NCBI GenBank assembly: GCA_023375675.1
Contig: JALQBC010000040.1
Coordinates: forward strand, 124,001 to 188,000
Reading direction: 5' to 3'
DNA length: 64,000 bases
Source of the DNA: Cytospora piceicola
Lineage: Eukaryota; Ascomycota; Sordariomycetes; Diaporthales; Cytosporaceae
The position numbers and the translations under genes were made by a program. The number at the start of each line of letters is the position of its first letter. The first letter of the stretch is position 1. Positions 42,912 through 53,617 of this stretch are shown here, piece by piece. Under the pieces are notes generated by a model. The model saw only the letters and a list, made by a program, of their open reading frames with translations. It was not told the DNA's origin and did no database searches.

Positions 42912-44629
42912 TTATCTACTCAGCGCAATGTCGTCTATTCTCAGGATCATCTTGACCGTCTCGGCCGCCAGCTCGATGGCACTCGTGCTCACAAGCAGCG
43001 GTTGCAGCACGTTCTCCTTGGCTATGTTGGAGTTGACACCACCGCTCTTGATGCTCACACCCGCGTTCCTCTCGCCCAGCTCGTGACGGTGCCTCAAGTC
43101 CGTAACGACTCTGATGGGGTTCAGTCCTGCGTTCTCGGCCAACGTTGTGGGGATGACCTCCATCGCCTCCGCAAAGGCCTTCCAGCAGATCGCTTCCGTA
43201 CCGGTGAGCTCGCGTGCTTGCTTGGACAGCTGTGCGGCGATCTCGATCTCGGGAGCACCACCACCAGCAATCAGGGCCTTCTTCTTGACCAGGCACCGCA
43301 CCACACACAGGGCATCGTGCAGAGAGCGCTCCGCCTCGTCAAGAATGAGGCCGTTTGCGCCCCGGACGACAACGGAGATGGTCTTGCCAGCAGACTTGGT
43401 GCCAGTCACCTTGACCATACGGGAGCCAGAGGACTGAACCTCCTCAACGAGGTCGGCGCTACCCAGCTTGTCCTCGGTGAAAGAGTCGACGTCCGCGACG
43501 GGCTTGCATCCAGTAGACTTGCAGATGAACTCGACCTCATCACGCTCAATGTCCTTGACGACAAGGATTCCGAGCTTGGCAAGGAAGTGAAGAGACAGGT
43601 CGTTGACAGCGTCGCGGAGGATGGACTTCTGGATGAGAAGGACGTTACACTTGGCCTTCTTGATCTTCTTGGCCATGTTCAGCAGGTACATGCGCTCCTC
43701 CTTCACAATCTTGTCCATCTGGCGGTAGTCGTTGACGTTGATGGTGTTCTCCATGTCGGGCTTGGGCGGGCTGAGCTGGAACTGGATCAGGCCGATCTTG
43801 GCCTTCTCCATCCGTATGGGGCCACCTGCGTTCTTGATTACGGGCTGGGTGAGAACCAGTCCGTCCACCAGCTCACTGTCCTCGATGGTTCCGCCGACCT
43901 TCTTAATAACACGGATGTTCTTCAGATCCACATTGTCGGCGGTCTTGATATCTATCGTCTTCGTCACGGAGTTGACAGCCATAGGACCGAGCAGGTTGGC
44001 GTACTGTGACACGATCTTGGAGGAGAGCGACGTGTTCGCGGCCTGGAGGAGGGCGGAGTTGTCTGAAAGAGAGATGGGTTGTGACATGTCGTGAAGAACC
44101 GCTACGGCGGCAGACGCTGCCCGCTGGAAGGACTCTGATATGACGGAGGGGTGGATGCCTTTTGACAGCAGGCGGTCGGCAGCTCCTAGTAGTGCACCAC
44201 AGATGACCACGACTGATGTTGTACCGTCACCGGCCTCGACGTCCTGTGCGTTGGAAAGGTTCACGAGCATCTTCGCTGTGGGGTGGAGGACCGACATGCT
44301 CTGCAGCATGGTGCTACCGTCGTTTGTGATTATAGTCTCGCCCTTTCCGCTCCGGATCATCTTGTCCATACCACGGGGTCCCAAGGAGGTCCTGATCGCG
44401 TCGGCGACAGCTTAACCATGATGTCAGTTGGGGGTGTGGTAGAGTATCGAAAGAGGTTTGACACGTACCTCGTGCAGCGACGATGTTGGAGGACCGGACA
44501 GCCATAGGCTTCTCCTTATTCTAGACCGCTGTCAATAGCAAGCTCGAAGCTTCAGGGAGCTTAACAACATACCTTGAAGTTGCCTCCGCCATTTCCGCCG
44601 GTTGATGGTCCTTGTGCTGCGGTTGCCAT
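42912..44629 (-). CDS. CCT4: CCT/TRiC chaperonin subunit delta
   Basis: Three exons, 44629-44573, 44520-44469 and 44410-42912, give 535 residues. CCT4 is one of eight subunits of the cytosolic chaperonin that folds actin, tubulin and WD40 proteins. The start reads [19 protein letters not shown], then [20 protein letters not shown] and [16 protein letters not shown]. The ATPase signature GDGTTSVVV and the equatorial GGGAPEIE are intact. Delta identity rests on [54 protein letters not shown] and the ending [11 protein letters not shown], which fit CCT4 better than other subunits. Divergent from RPT1 over 510 bp. Confidence 0.96.
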
Positions 44630-45139
44630 CTTTGCTGGGTTGACTGGGTATCTGAGGGTGGTGGAGTTGAGGAGTGTGAGAGCTGTGGTGAAGGTGTTAA
44701 CTTTGGCTGTCTTTACCCAAGCTCCGGCCTGCAAGTTTCCAGAACACCCCTCGTAGACCGCAAGCGCGACCTGGGATTTTTTGACGTGGGGTCCGGCTAA
44801 ATCCGATTTAGTTTAGCCCCAGTCAGCCTCACAGCACTGTGGTCAACAGGGGTCTTTGGGGGAGGTGTGGAGCTCCAGAGCCCAGAGCTCCAAGCAAGAG
44901 CAGCAGCCAGGCCTGCCAGGCAACTTCAGATTACGGCAGCGCCATCGTTTCTGAACGGAAAGACAACCGTCAAGTCCGCCCCTTGCAAACCAACGTCACT
45001 CTCACCATCACAACACACGACACAACACCTTTCCACCTTCATTCCACCTCTCTCCGTACAGCAGTACTTCCCATTCTTTACCTTTACCCCCTCACTCTAC
45101 CTTTATCGGGGCGTCTTAGATCCCCAGCAACCAGCCAAA
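44630..45139. promoter_or_regulatory. Divergent promoter between CCT4 and RPT1
   Basis: Two proteostasis genes share this 510-bp gap. It includes a perfect inverted repeat CTAAATCCGATTTAG at 44797-44811 and a bZIP-like TGACGTGG at 44782-44789. I see no Rpn4-type GGTGGCAAA box. Function of these sites is inferred from position only. Confidence 0.5.
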
Positions 45140-46573
45140 ATGGTAAGCATGTCCGCTAGCGGGCTTCATTGCAGCTTGCGGTGCTAACAAACGATAGCCG
45201 TCTGCCACCGGTTCAAACTGGGAGAAGTACAAAAAGACCTACGCCGACGATGAGGTAGAAGAGAAGAAGATCACACCACTTTCCGATGAGTTCGTACCCG
45301 ATTCGACCGACATGGCTGCGACATGATGCTGACAGTGTGTTTCTTTAGGGATATCCAGGTCCTCAAGACCTACGGCGCGGCGCCGTACGGAGCCGCCATC
45401 AAGAAGCTGGAGCAGCAAATAAAAGAGAGGCAACAAAGCGTCGATGAGAAGATCGGAGTGAAAGAGTCGGACACCGGTCTCGCACCACCACATCTTTGGG
45501 ACGTCCCCGCCGACCGTCAACGAATGTCAGAAGAGCAACCGCTTCAGGTAGCGCGGTGCACCAAGATCATTCCCGACGAGAAAGACGATACCAAGAGCAA
45601 GTATGTTATCAACGTCAAGCAGATCGCCAAGTTCGTCGTGCAGCTTGGTGAGCGCGTGTCCCCAACCGACATCGAGGAGGGCATGCGTGTCGGTGTCGAC
45701 CGCAACAAGTACCAGATCATGCTGCCTCTCCCACCCAAGATCGACGCGAGTGTCACCATGATGACCGTGGAGGAGAAGCCCGATGTGACATACGGCGACG
45801 TGGGAGGTTGCAAGGAGCAGGTCGAGAAGCTGCGAGAGGTCGTCGAGATGCCCCTGCTGTCACCAGAGCGCTTCGTTAACCTCGGTATCGACCCGCCCAA
45901 GGGAGCACTGCTGTACGGCCCCCCCGGTACAGGAAAGACCCTCTGCGCGCGAGCTGTGGCGAACCGAACGGATGCTACCTTCATCCGTGTCATTGGCAGC
46001 GAGCTGGTCCAGAAGTACGTGGGTGAGGGCGCGCGGATGGTGCGCGAGCTGTTCGAGATGGCCCGAACCAAGAAGGCCTGCATCATCTTCTTCGATGAAA
46101 TCGATGCCATCGGTGGTGCGCGATTCGACGACGGTGCTGGAGGCGACAACGAGGTGCAGCGGACGATGCTGGAGTTGATCACCCAGCTGGATGGTTTCGA
46201 CGCCCGAGGCAATATCAAGGTCATGTTCGCGACCAACCGTCCTTCGACGCTGGATCCTGCTCTCATGAGACCTGGCCGTATCGACCGAAAGATCGAGTTC
46301 TCACTGCCCGACCTCGAGGGCCGTGCGAACATTCTCCGTATCCACGCCAAGAGCATGTCCGTCGAGCGGGACATCCGATGGGAGCTGATCTCCCGGCTGT
46401 GCCCCAACGCCACGGGTGCGGAGCTGCGCAGTGTGTGCACCGAGGCGGGTATGTTTGCCATCCGGGCGAGGAGGAAGGTTGCCACGGAGAAGGACTTCCT
46501 GAGTGCGGTGGAGAAGGTCATCAAGGGCAACTTGAAGTTCAACTCTACCGCGTCGTACATGCAGTACAACTAG
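45140..46573 (+). CDS. RPT1: 26S proteasome regulatory ATPase RPT1
   Basis: Three exons, 45140-45142, 45198-45289 and 45349-46573, give 439 residues. RPT1 (PSMC2, subunit 7) is one of six AAA ATPases of the 19S base that unfold substrates. Exon 1 is only the ATG, followed by a GTAAGC donor; exon 2 reads [21 protein letters not shown] coiled-coil ([20 protein letters not shown]) and an OB region come next. The AAA domain has Walker A GPPGTGKT, Walker B FFDEIDA and arginine-finger region [15 protein letters not shown]. The C-terminus SYMQYN lacks an HbYX motif, as expected for RPT1. Confidence 0.96.
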
Positions 46574-47062
46574 ATCAAGAATATTGGGCAGTGGAGGTTT
46601 GGCCATGGCTGCATTGGGATGGCTTGTATGTATGAATATGGGACAACCAAGGAGTTGCTCGGCAGGTTCACGTTAGACAAATAAGATGACTCCGGTGATG
46701 ATGACCTTCCTGGCTTTCTTCATTTACATTCTCGTGGTATCTACATATTTCTATCTTGTGGCATTCGCCTAATCCCTTGCTCCGGCTGTCATTCCCATTT
46801 ATGCTATTTGACTCATGCAGCATCCGTAAACTCCCATAGTACATAAAGTAAGAAACCCCCGGCTTCTCCCAATCGTTAATGACAATGTAAGTCGTGACAC
46901 CCTGGTTATCTCAGCATACTCTAGTACTACCCGCTGCTGTGTTTGCATGGTCTGCACGGCTTCTAGTCCTCGGTCCCACCCCTGAAGTCTCCTCTTCGCC
47001 CACTGCGGCCTGCCTGGCCTTCCTGTTGGTTTGATTATTATCCTCTAAGTCTCATGACTTCC
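46574..47062. other. Intergenic, 3' ends of RPT1 and the Cys-rich protein gene
   Basis: 489 bp, convergent; no gene seen. Confidence 0.6.
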
Positions 47063-47863
47063 TCAACTTTCAAGGCAGCCCAGGCAGATGACTTCCCCCT
47101 CTGGCCCTTTCTCAACGCAGCATTGGCTGCAGATCCTCCCTCGGTGGCCCCTATTTCCGTTGCCCCACGTCCCACCCCTTTTCGTGGGGTCTTGGTCTGC
47201 TTCTGAGTCGCCTCGTTGGTCGTTGTGTGGTTGGTTCTCTCCTATTGGTGCATCCTCCATTCTGAACGACTGGTAAAAATGTTCGGCGTCTCTTCCTTCG
47301 TCTGGTTGTTCTCTGTTGTCTTGGTCCCTCATCAGGACTTCGTGGTCGAAGCGGCCATGATGCCCGGTAGTCTTCCACCCCAGGCATTCTCGGATGCAAA
47401 CGTAACACGTCCTCTCGCCGCAGCCCTCGCAGTCGGCATAAGAGTCAAGCTCGTTCTTTTTCGTGGGTTTCCGGTGGCAGATATGGCAAGGGACGAGTAG
47501 GTTGTGCGACGTTGTCGTCGGTGCTTTGGTGGCGATTTTGGTGGCGGATGGTGATCTCGAGTGGTTGTGGCGTAATGTAGGGGCAAGTGGGCTTTGCCTC
47601 TGTTCTTCAACTCCAGATCGCTCCGTGTTCATCCTCATCTTCTTCGCTAACGGGCTGGGGATCTGGATGATCTTTCTCGGATGTGGTACATGGTGTTGCT
47701 GGTAGAAATCATGGTGGAAGTCCTGAGGGCTGAGAGAGGGCTTGTCAGCCGACGCAAACAAGTATCCCGTGTATGAGTTGCCATACAATAGGTGATATTC
47801 GCCGTTGGCATCGTGGTCGTCATGCCGCCTCTTCTTCGGAGGAGGCTGAGTGAGCGAAGGCAT
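47063..47863 (-). CDS. Fungal Cys-rich putative zinc-binding protein
   Basis: Single exon, 266 residues from ATG 47863; longer frames need a TTG start. Function unknown. The N-terminus has a basic nuclear-signal-like patch (PPPKKRRHDD). The centre carries CHICHRKPTKKNELDSYADC, then CEGCGERTCYVCIRECLGW, and the C-terminus ends CSQCCVEKGPEGEVICLGC. With His residues, these Cys pairs look like a RING/FYVE/treble-clef type zinc module, with the last pairs brought in from about 75 residues further on. Surrounding sequence is His/Gln/Asp-rich and low complexity. The spacing is not a canonical RING, so I do not call it an E3 ligase. Confidence 0.78.
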   Translation of the reverse strand: MPSLTQPPPKKRRHDDHDANGEYHLLYGNSYTGYLFASADKPSLSPQDFHHDFYQQHHVPHPRKIIQIPSPLAKKMRMNTERSGVEEQRQSPLAPTLRHNHSRSPSATKIATKAPTTTSHNLLVPCHICHRKPTKKNELDSYADCEGCGERTCYVCIRECLGWKTTGHHGRFDHEVLMRDQDNREQPDEGRDAEHFYQSFRMEDAPIGENQPHNDQRGDSEADQDPTKRGGTWGNGNRGHRGRICSQCCVEKGPEGEVICLGCLES

Positions 47864-48876
47864 GATGACGGATATGTCGTTTCTCCTTGTTCGTAGGCTC
47901 TGCAACCCGGGTTTGTCCTAGAAGACCCGTCCCGGAGAAAAGAATGCAAGCCCTCGATGGTTACTTTTGAGGTGAAGGCCAAGAGGAGATGGTTGTTTTC
48001 CGTACCATGTACTGCCCGGTGTTAAAGGGAGGCGCAAGAGTCGGGAGAGGTCTAGAATGAGCTCGAGTCCGAAGGCAATCAATCTATCAAAGTGGAGGAG
48101 GGAGCCTATCCAGCGCTATCTGCCGTGAACACAAAGAATGTACAACACATAATACAGTACCCCCGGAATCAACCTCTACGGTGGTCTAACCGTGGAAAGT
48201 TTAAGGCAGTATAGCCGCTACCACCCCAGAAATCAAATATCTGAAACTTTCCTTCTCTCTCCCTTTGTATCCATCGTATATATGCCTAGGACTTCCTCTA
48301 CAGTATAAGGTTCTGTTCACTAAGTGATAGTGCATTCACGAGCACGTTCCGGCAGGCAACTGTAGTGATCAAGTCAAGACCCTAACCCTCGACGTCTACA
48401 CACCTGGATTACGTCATGACAAAGTCGGTGACGAGGCCGAACTTAGTTGTTTGATTCAAGCACAGGACAAATCTCCAGAAATTCAGTCGGGCGAAGAGTA
48501 ATGTTGTTATTGTCTTTGGTATATCACAAGACTCCCCGTAAATGTGCTAAATCGCGTGATCGCCAAGGTAGAAGGTGGTATGGCCATCAAATGCGAGTGC
48601 TCTCAGCTCCGACCGAGCGGCCGGCAACGGTTTTCGAGGCAGGCGCGGCCGGTCCGTTAAGACCGGGGCACGTGCGTATCTAAAGTGGGGGCGCCATCCC
48701 GACCAAGAAATCGCCGTCTGCTCCAGCAGCCTTTCGCTCTCGCTTCCTTCTTCCGAACACATCCGTCCATTGGACAACCCCAACCACTCACCCAGCCCAA
48801 ACATCAACGATACCATCAACCCTCCTGATCCCGAGCACCCGATTGTGGACGTACAAGTGAGCACGGCCATCAAGAT
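47864..48876. other. Intergenic between divergent Cys-rich protein and SF3B6 genes
   Basis: 1.0 kb containing both promoters. ORFs on both strands lack family resemblance; no gene supported. Confidence 0.5.
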
Positions 48877-49621
48877 ATGAGTCGCGTCGGTAAACTCGCG
48901 CCGGAGGTAAATCGGTACGTAGATCTGTTGCAGTTCACGTCGCAGCCCAGCCAGGCTGCTACGCATATCCATCTCCATCCCTACTCCACCATGTTTAGAG
49001 GGCGACACCCAGGGACAGTAGGCATCGCATCCTCGGGGGTCAGCTGGTGTCTTGAACCCATATCGCTAGCCTTTGCCCATCTTCAATGACTATTGAGAAG
49101 CTATGCTAACTGAACTGGGCGTGTCTAGAGCTTTGTTCGTCAAGAATCTAAGGTCCGTTACCGATTGTTAACCCCCCGTTTAACGACAGACGTGCTGACT
49201 TCCTCGGTAGCTACAACGTGACACCGGAGGAGCTCTTTGAGCTCTTCGGCAAGTACGGACCCATCCGGTACGTTGGCCTCGACACCATGCCCTCGACCAC
49301 AAAATTTACAATACTAATGTCCCTACAGTCAGGTCCGCCAAGGCATTGCCAGCAACACCAAGGGAACTGCCTTCGTCGTCTATGAAGACGTCATGGATGC
49401 AAAGCAGGCTTGCGACAAGCTGAACGGCTTCAACTTCCAGGGCCGTTACCTTGTTGGTATGCCTCCACACTAACCTTGTTTCTATCTGCTACGAACAACG
49501 GTGCTGACTTGGACGTTTAGTACTATACCACCAGCCAGAGAAGATGGCCAAGTCAAAAGAGGACCTCGAGGCCCGCAAGGAGAATTTAGCCCAGCTCAAG
49601 AAACAGCACGGTATCGATTGA
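48877..49621 (+). CDS. SF3B6: Splicing factor 3B subunit 6 (SF3b14/p14)
   Basis: Five exons, 48877-48914, 49129-49152, 49211-49267, 49329-49456 and 49521-49621, give 115 residues. p14 is the U2 snRNP SF3b subunit that sits beside the branch-site adenosine and contacts SF3B1. The protein is a single RRM: RNP2 [10 protein letters not shown]1-like [10 protein letters not shown], preceded by KLAPEVNR and followed by [20 protein letters not shown], all as in the family. Junction phases agree. Donor GTCCGT after exon 2 is weak, as in QCR9 intron 2. The stop is TGA CAA, with a long in-frame open extension beyond it (separate entry). Confidence 0.95.
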
Positions 49622-49870
49622 CAATCCGACGGGCCCCGGGACAAACACCTGCAGACAAGACGTCCTGCGGACCCGTCTCCTACCAAACCCTCCACCTCGG
49701 CTAAATCGGCCCCACGACCGATTCCTACGAAGGGCAAGCCGAGCACCATGAAGACTGGGGGGTCTCCAAGATCTGGGTCTCCAAGATTGGGGTCTCCAAG
49801 GTCGGGGTCTCCCAGATCATTCTCCGGCTTCATTCGTGGTCTCCTCCCGACAGTCCCTGAATGCGCTTAA
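49622..49870 (+). other. In-frame extension after the SF3B6 stop with GSPR repeats
   Basis: 82 codons in the SF3B6 frame lie between TGA 49619-49621 and TAA 49868-49870. The translation is basic and Pro/Ser/Arg-rich and contains GSPRSGSPRLGSPRSGSPRS, an RS-like element suited to a splicing protein. The same DNA read on the minus strand gives LGDP repeats, which look less plausible. TGA followed by C is a weak terminator. Chance remains possible: the TIM44 frame is also open for about 64 codons past its stop. Confidence 0.4.
49760..49818. repeat. Four 15-bp tandem repeats
   Basis: Imperfect units of GGGTCTCCAAGATYK, in register with codons of the SF3B6 extension frame. Confidence 0.85.
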
Positions 49871-51181
49871 TTGATTGACGCCAGTTGAACGGCTTTCTCT
49901 CGGCGCCCTATTCAGGTGAAGGACTCAGGGGAACGAACTAGTGTGATATCGACGTTGGCTTTGCTCAACAACTTTAAATGTTATGCGACCGATGACTCTC
50001 GATTTCGACCAGAAGAGTCTTTTCATTATTAGGAACGATGGGGCGTTGCTTCGCTGTCTCGGTATCAGATTGGCATTTCACGAACAGACATCACTTTCAT
50101 TCTCTACGTGCAGACGGCTGCGTGGCGTTTTATTATCATTATCATGTTTACTGTCCGTTGGGCTGATTCTCATACACTTGGGGAGGACAATCCAGCTGTT
50201 TATCGGAGCAAGCTGTAATATGCCGACTGATAGTCCACAATCGAGATCGTGATGGACCCTTATTCTCCATATTTCCTATGACTGACTTGCCTGCTGAAGC
50301 CTGTAGTTAAGCTGCGGTCGAGTACCCTATGTTGATGAGGGTTGCCTGCAACCTCAGGACTATAGCACCCATGCATATGACATTGGGCCAAGGGATGAGC
50401 GCCCCAAAAACCAAGAGACTCGTGTTCGATACACTACCCACTTGCGGACAGCTCCTAGCTCGATCCCCCCCCTTCGCTTGGAACCCGAGATATGGTTAAA
50501 TTAACCGCATATATCCGAAGCTTTGCTTGGACCATAATGTAGGTGATTGCACCTGTTTGAAATGCCACATTGCAATATGCACACACAAAGCCTGCGTTTC
50601 CCGCGCGGCACCTTTTGATTCGGGCGGCGTCGAAAGAAGGTTGCACAAATTATAAGCTTAGCAAGGTGCCGGCAACCCCAGACCCTCTTTCCCTACAGGG
50701 GGTGGTTACACTATTAGGCCGCCTGCCAATCAGGGCGTTTCAAGATTCGGTCAGGCCCCAGCTTAGAGCCCTCTGGCTTCGACCTCCGCCTCTTGTGCCC
50801 GTTCTTGTGCATGCGCCTCTTGTTCCTCTTGTTTTGCCTTCCTCGGCCTTGTGACTGACTTGTGACGAGTTGAATTGACTTCATCTTCTGTCATCCTCTT
50901 TCTTCCTTTCTCTTTCTCTTCGTACCTAGATCCTATTTATCCATATCGCAGGCGAATTTGTATTTCTAACAACGATTAAGACAATTTTCAGCTCGCCTGT
51001 TGAAGTCGAGATACATCAGGCCAACGGATCAAATTGCAAAGGTCGACCCGGTCCCGCATTCCTCCTCTGACGTCGACGTCTCGCACCTGGCCCCGTATAA
51101 TACAGATATCTTGGCCACAACCCCTCAACAAGAGTAAACAAACGATATCACGAGCTTATTCCCCCCCTCACATTTGCCTTG
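49871..51181. other. Intergenic upstream of the STIMATE-family gene
   Basis: 1.3 kb with no supported gene; contains a pyrimidine-rich stretch (about 50880-50940) ahead of the next gene, likely promoter or 5' UTR. Confidence 0.5.
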
Positions 51182-52461
51182 ATGGAAGGCACATTCAACC
51201 AAATCCTCCACCGGTTGATAGATATTCCGCAAGCCACATCGTCCGCCGCCTTTTCAATAGCCACCGCCGCAAACGCTCCTCTCCCCAACCCGGTGGGCGT
51301 TGATGGGGTCAGCAGCATCATGGCGACCTCAATACCAACAGCAATAGCCATAGCGGCCGGATCACCAAACGACGGCGATGACCAGAGCGAGTGCCGCCTC
51401 CTCGGCTCGTTCGCCCTCTTCGTACAGCTCGCCCTCGGCGGGCTGGCAATGTTGTCACTGGTCTACAAGAGATGGCGGGAGAGGCCCCAGCGGCCTGTTA
51501 AGATCTGGTTCTTCGACGTGTCCAAGCAGGTCTTTGGGTCGGTGCTGGTCCACGTGGCAAACGTGTTCATGTCCATGCTGACGAGTGGCCGGTTCTCTGT
51601 CACTGTGGAGCCGGCGTCCGTCTCGACTATGCGGGCCGTCTCTGTGATGGTAAGGAGGATGGCGTCGGGGGAGGCATCGCCGCCTGACGATGAGTTCACT
51701 CCGAATCCGTGCTCATTCTACCTATTGAACCTTGCTATCGACGTATGTTATCTCTGGTCCTCTGCATCTTGTTCCCTTGATTAGATGTTAACCCACTACT
51801 GCAGACAACACTCGGCATTCCGATCCTTATCATTCTCCTCCGTATCTTTACCGGCATCGTGTCTTACACGCGGCTCGGCCAGCCGGCAGAATCGATTCAA
51901 TCGGGCAACTATGGCAACCCGCCCAAGGTGTGGTGGTGGCTGAAGCAGTCTGTCATCTACTTCTGTGGGCTGTTTGGCATGAAGTTCTGCGTGCTCGTCA
52001 TTTTCCTCTCGATGCCGTGGATCTCGCGCGTCGGCGACTGGGCCCTGTCCTGGACTGAGGGCAACGAGAAGGTGCAGATCGTTTTTGTCATGATGCTATT
52101 CCCGCTCATCATGAACGCACTGCAGTACTACATTATCGACAGCTTCATCAAGAAGCAGGCCTCCGCGGATGGTGACGACGGCTCCGGCGAGGGCAGGTCT
52201 GCGGCGGGCTCGTATGAGAGGATTTCTGAAGTCGGAAGCGATGAGGATGGTGAGGGTGGACGTCATCATCATCACCACGGCGAGAATCTGGAAGAAGAGA
52301 CATTTGTCAAGTCGGGAGCAGGAACACAGGTGAAGCAGATCCAGCGGCCGGGTGATGAGGAATATGATCCTGATATTGACGGTGATGAGTCCACGGTGAC
52401 GGCGGGTGGATCGTCACTGGGGAAGGGGGATGTGCCATCTGAACTGCTTCCGAAGGAGTAA
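51182..52461 (+). CDS. STIMATE/TMEM110-family membrane protein
   Basis: Two exons, 51182-51742 and 51805-52461 (phase 0), give 405 residues. The family (PF12400) includes human STIMATE, an ER protein that promotes STIM1 activation at ER-plasma membrane junctions; fungal members are often called vacuolar membrane proteins. About five hydrophobic spans are visible: LGSFALFVQLALGGLAMLSL, FGSVLVHVANVFMSML, a segment across the splice (AIDTTLGIPILIILLRIF), SVIYFCGLFGMKFCVLVIF and IVFVMMLFPLIMNALQYYII. The family hallmark WFFDVSKQ and NPPKVWWWLKQ are present. The C-terminal tail is acidic, with a His5 run. Fungi lack canonical STIM, so its role here is unknown. Confidence 0.88.
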
Positions 52462-53617
52462 ATGGAGTTTTGTGGATAGTGCTTTTCTTTGTATAGCTGG
52501 ATTGATGTTTGCAATGGAAACAACCTGCTCTTGGTCATTTTGTGCATCCATAGCGTATCATGATATATATCTTTTCTGGCTTATTACCTCGTGTTCAATT
52601 TGTTAGAACGTCATAGACTGCCCAAGTGCATATGGTAGTGGTGAGTATAGCTCAGGTACTGCCAGAAACAATGCCCATTCAACCTACCACACATCAACGC
52701 AAACAGGGAACATCAGGGACATTATTTGTTTCCGTTGATATTGACTAGTTCACTTCACCTCAAACTGCAGTGGCCGAGTACCTTGATGTCAATTCGATGT
52801 TTTGGCCCCCCTCCCTTTTCGCCTTCTCGTACAGAAGTAAGCAATGGGGCGGATGCACCTTTTCGTTGACGTACATCAGACATACGCCAGAGCACCATAC
52901 TTCCAAAGAATCAGAGACGCCTTAATACCCCTCGCTTTTATGTAGACAGTATTCGAAAACGACGAACTCGCCATATTGCATGTCAAGCCCTGGACAAAAG
53001 GACGCCAAAAGGCGCCGTGGCTGTCGATGAAGGCTGAACCCGATCCCATTCACTACCGGAACAGTATGACACAGGAGCCCGTTTTCGGCAGCTTAAGTGA
53101 GTGCTATGAACGACGTAGGACCCGAGATGAACCCAGGATCCGTCACACCTCCGTACTCAAGACAATGAAGATTGTATAAGACGTTTATAACCCCCCTCCC
53201 CCCCCGGGGTAAATCGGTGGTAAATCGCAGGAAAAATAGATTAGTCTGGAGATATTGATACTCGAATACATCCATACTCATCAGATAACGCTCCGGCAAT
53301 ATAAAGAGAATTCGGCAAAAGGCGAAAGATACAAACATGAACACAACGCTGCCATGCGTCATCCACTTCCCTACCAGCAAGACATCGACACACATATCCC
53401 ACACCAAGCCCCACGCGCTTTCGCTGGCTTGCTGGATGCAGTATGGGTAATCTAGTGTTGACATCCAGAGGTTAAGGACCCTCAAAAGGTGGACGACGCA
53501 TGGTAGCGCAGACCCTCCCTACCGTTCTTTTCTTTCCCCGTACACGCTTCCACCCGGGTCTTATGACATCAGCGTGGTCATATGGCGTGGCGGTATACGT
53601 ACGGGAACGTTTTAACT
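52462..53617. other. Intergenic, 3' ends of STIMATE-family and hypothetical genes
   Basis: 1.2 kb, convergent; no gene seen. A C-rich/G-rich homopolymer cluster lies at about 53191-53208. Confidence 0.55.

Noticed and set aside
49489..49833. Minus-strand ORF with LGDP repeats
   Set aside because: Antisense to the SF3B6 last exon; the repeat makes more sense as SPR on the plus strand.
50570..50854. 94-residue plus-strand ORF
   Set aside because: Leu/Pro-rich simple sequence without a motif in a promoter-like region.
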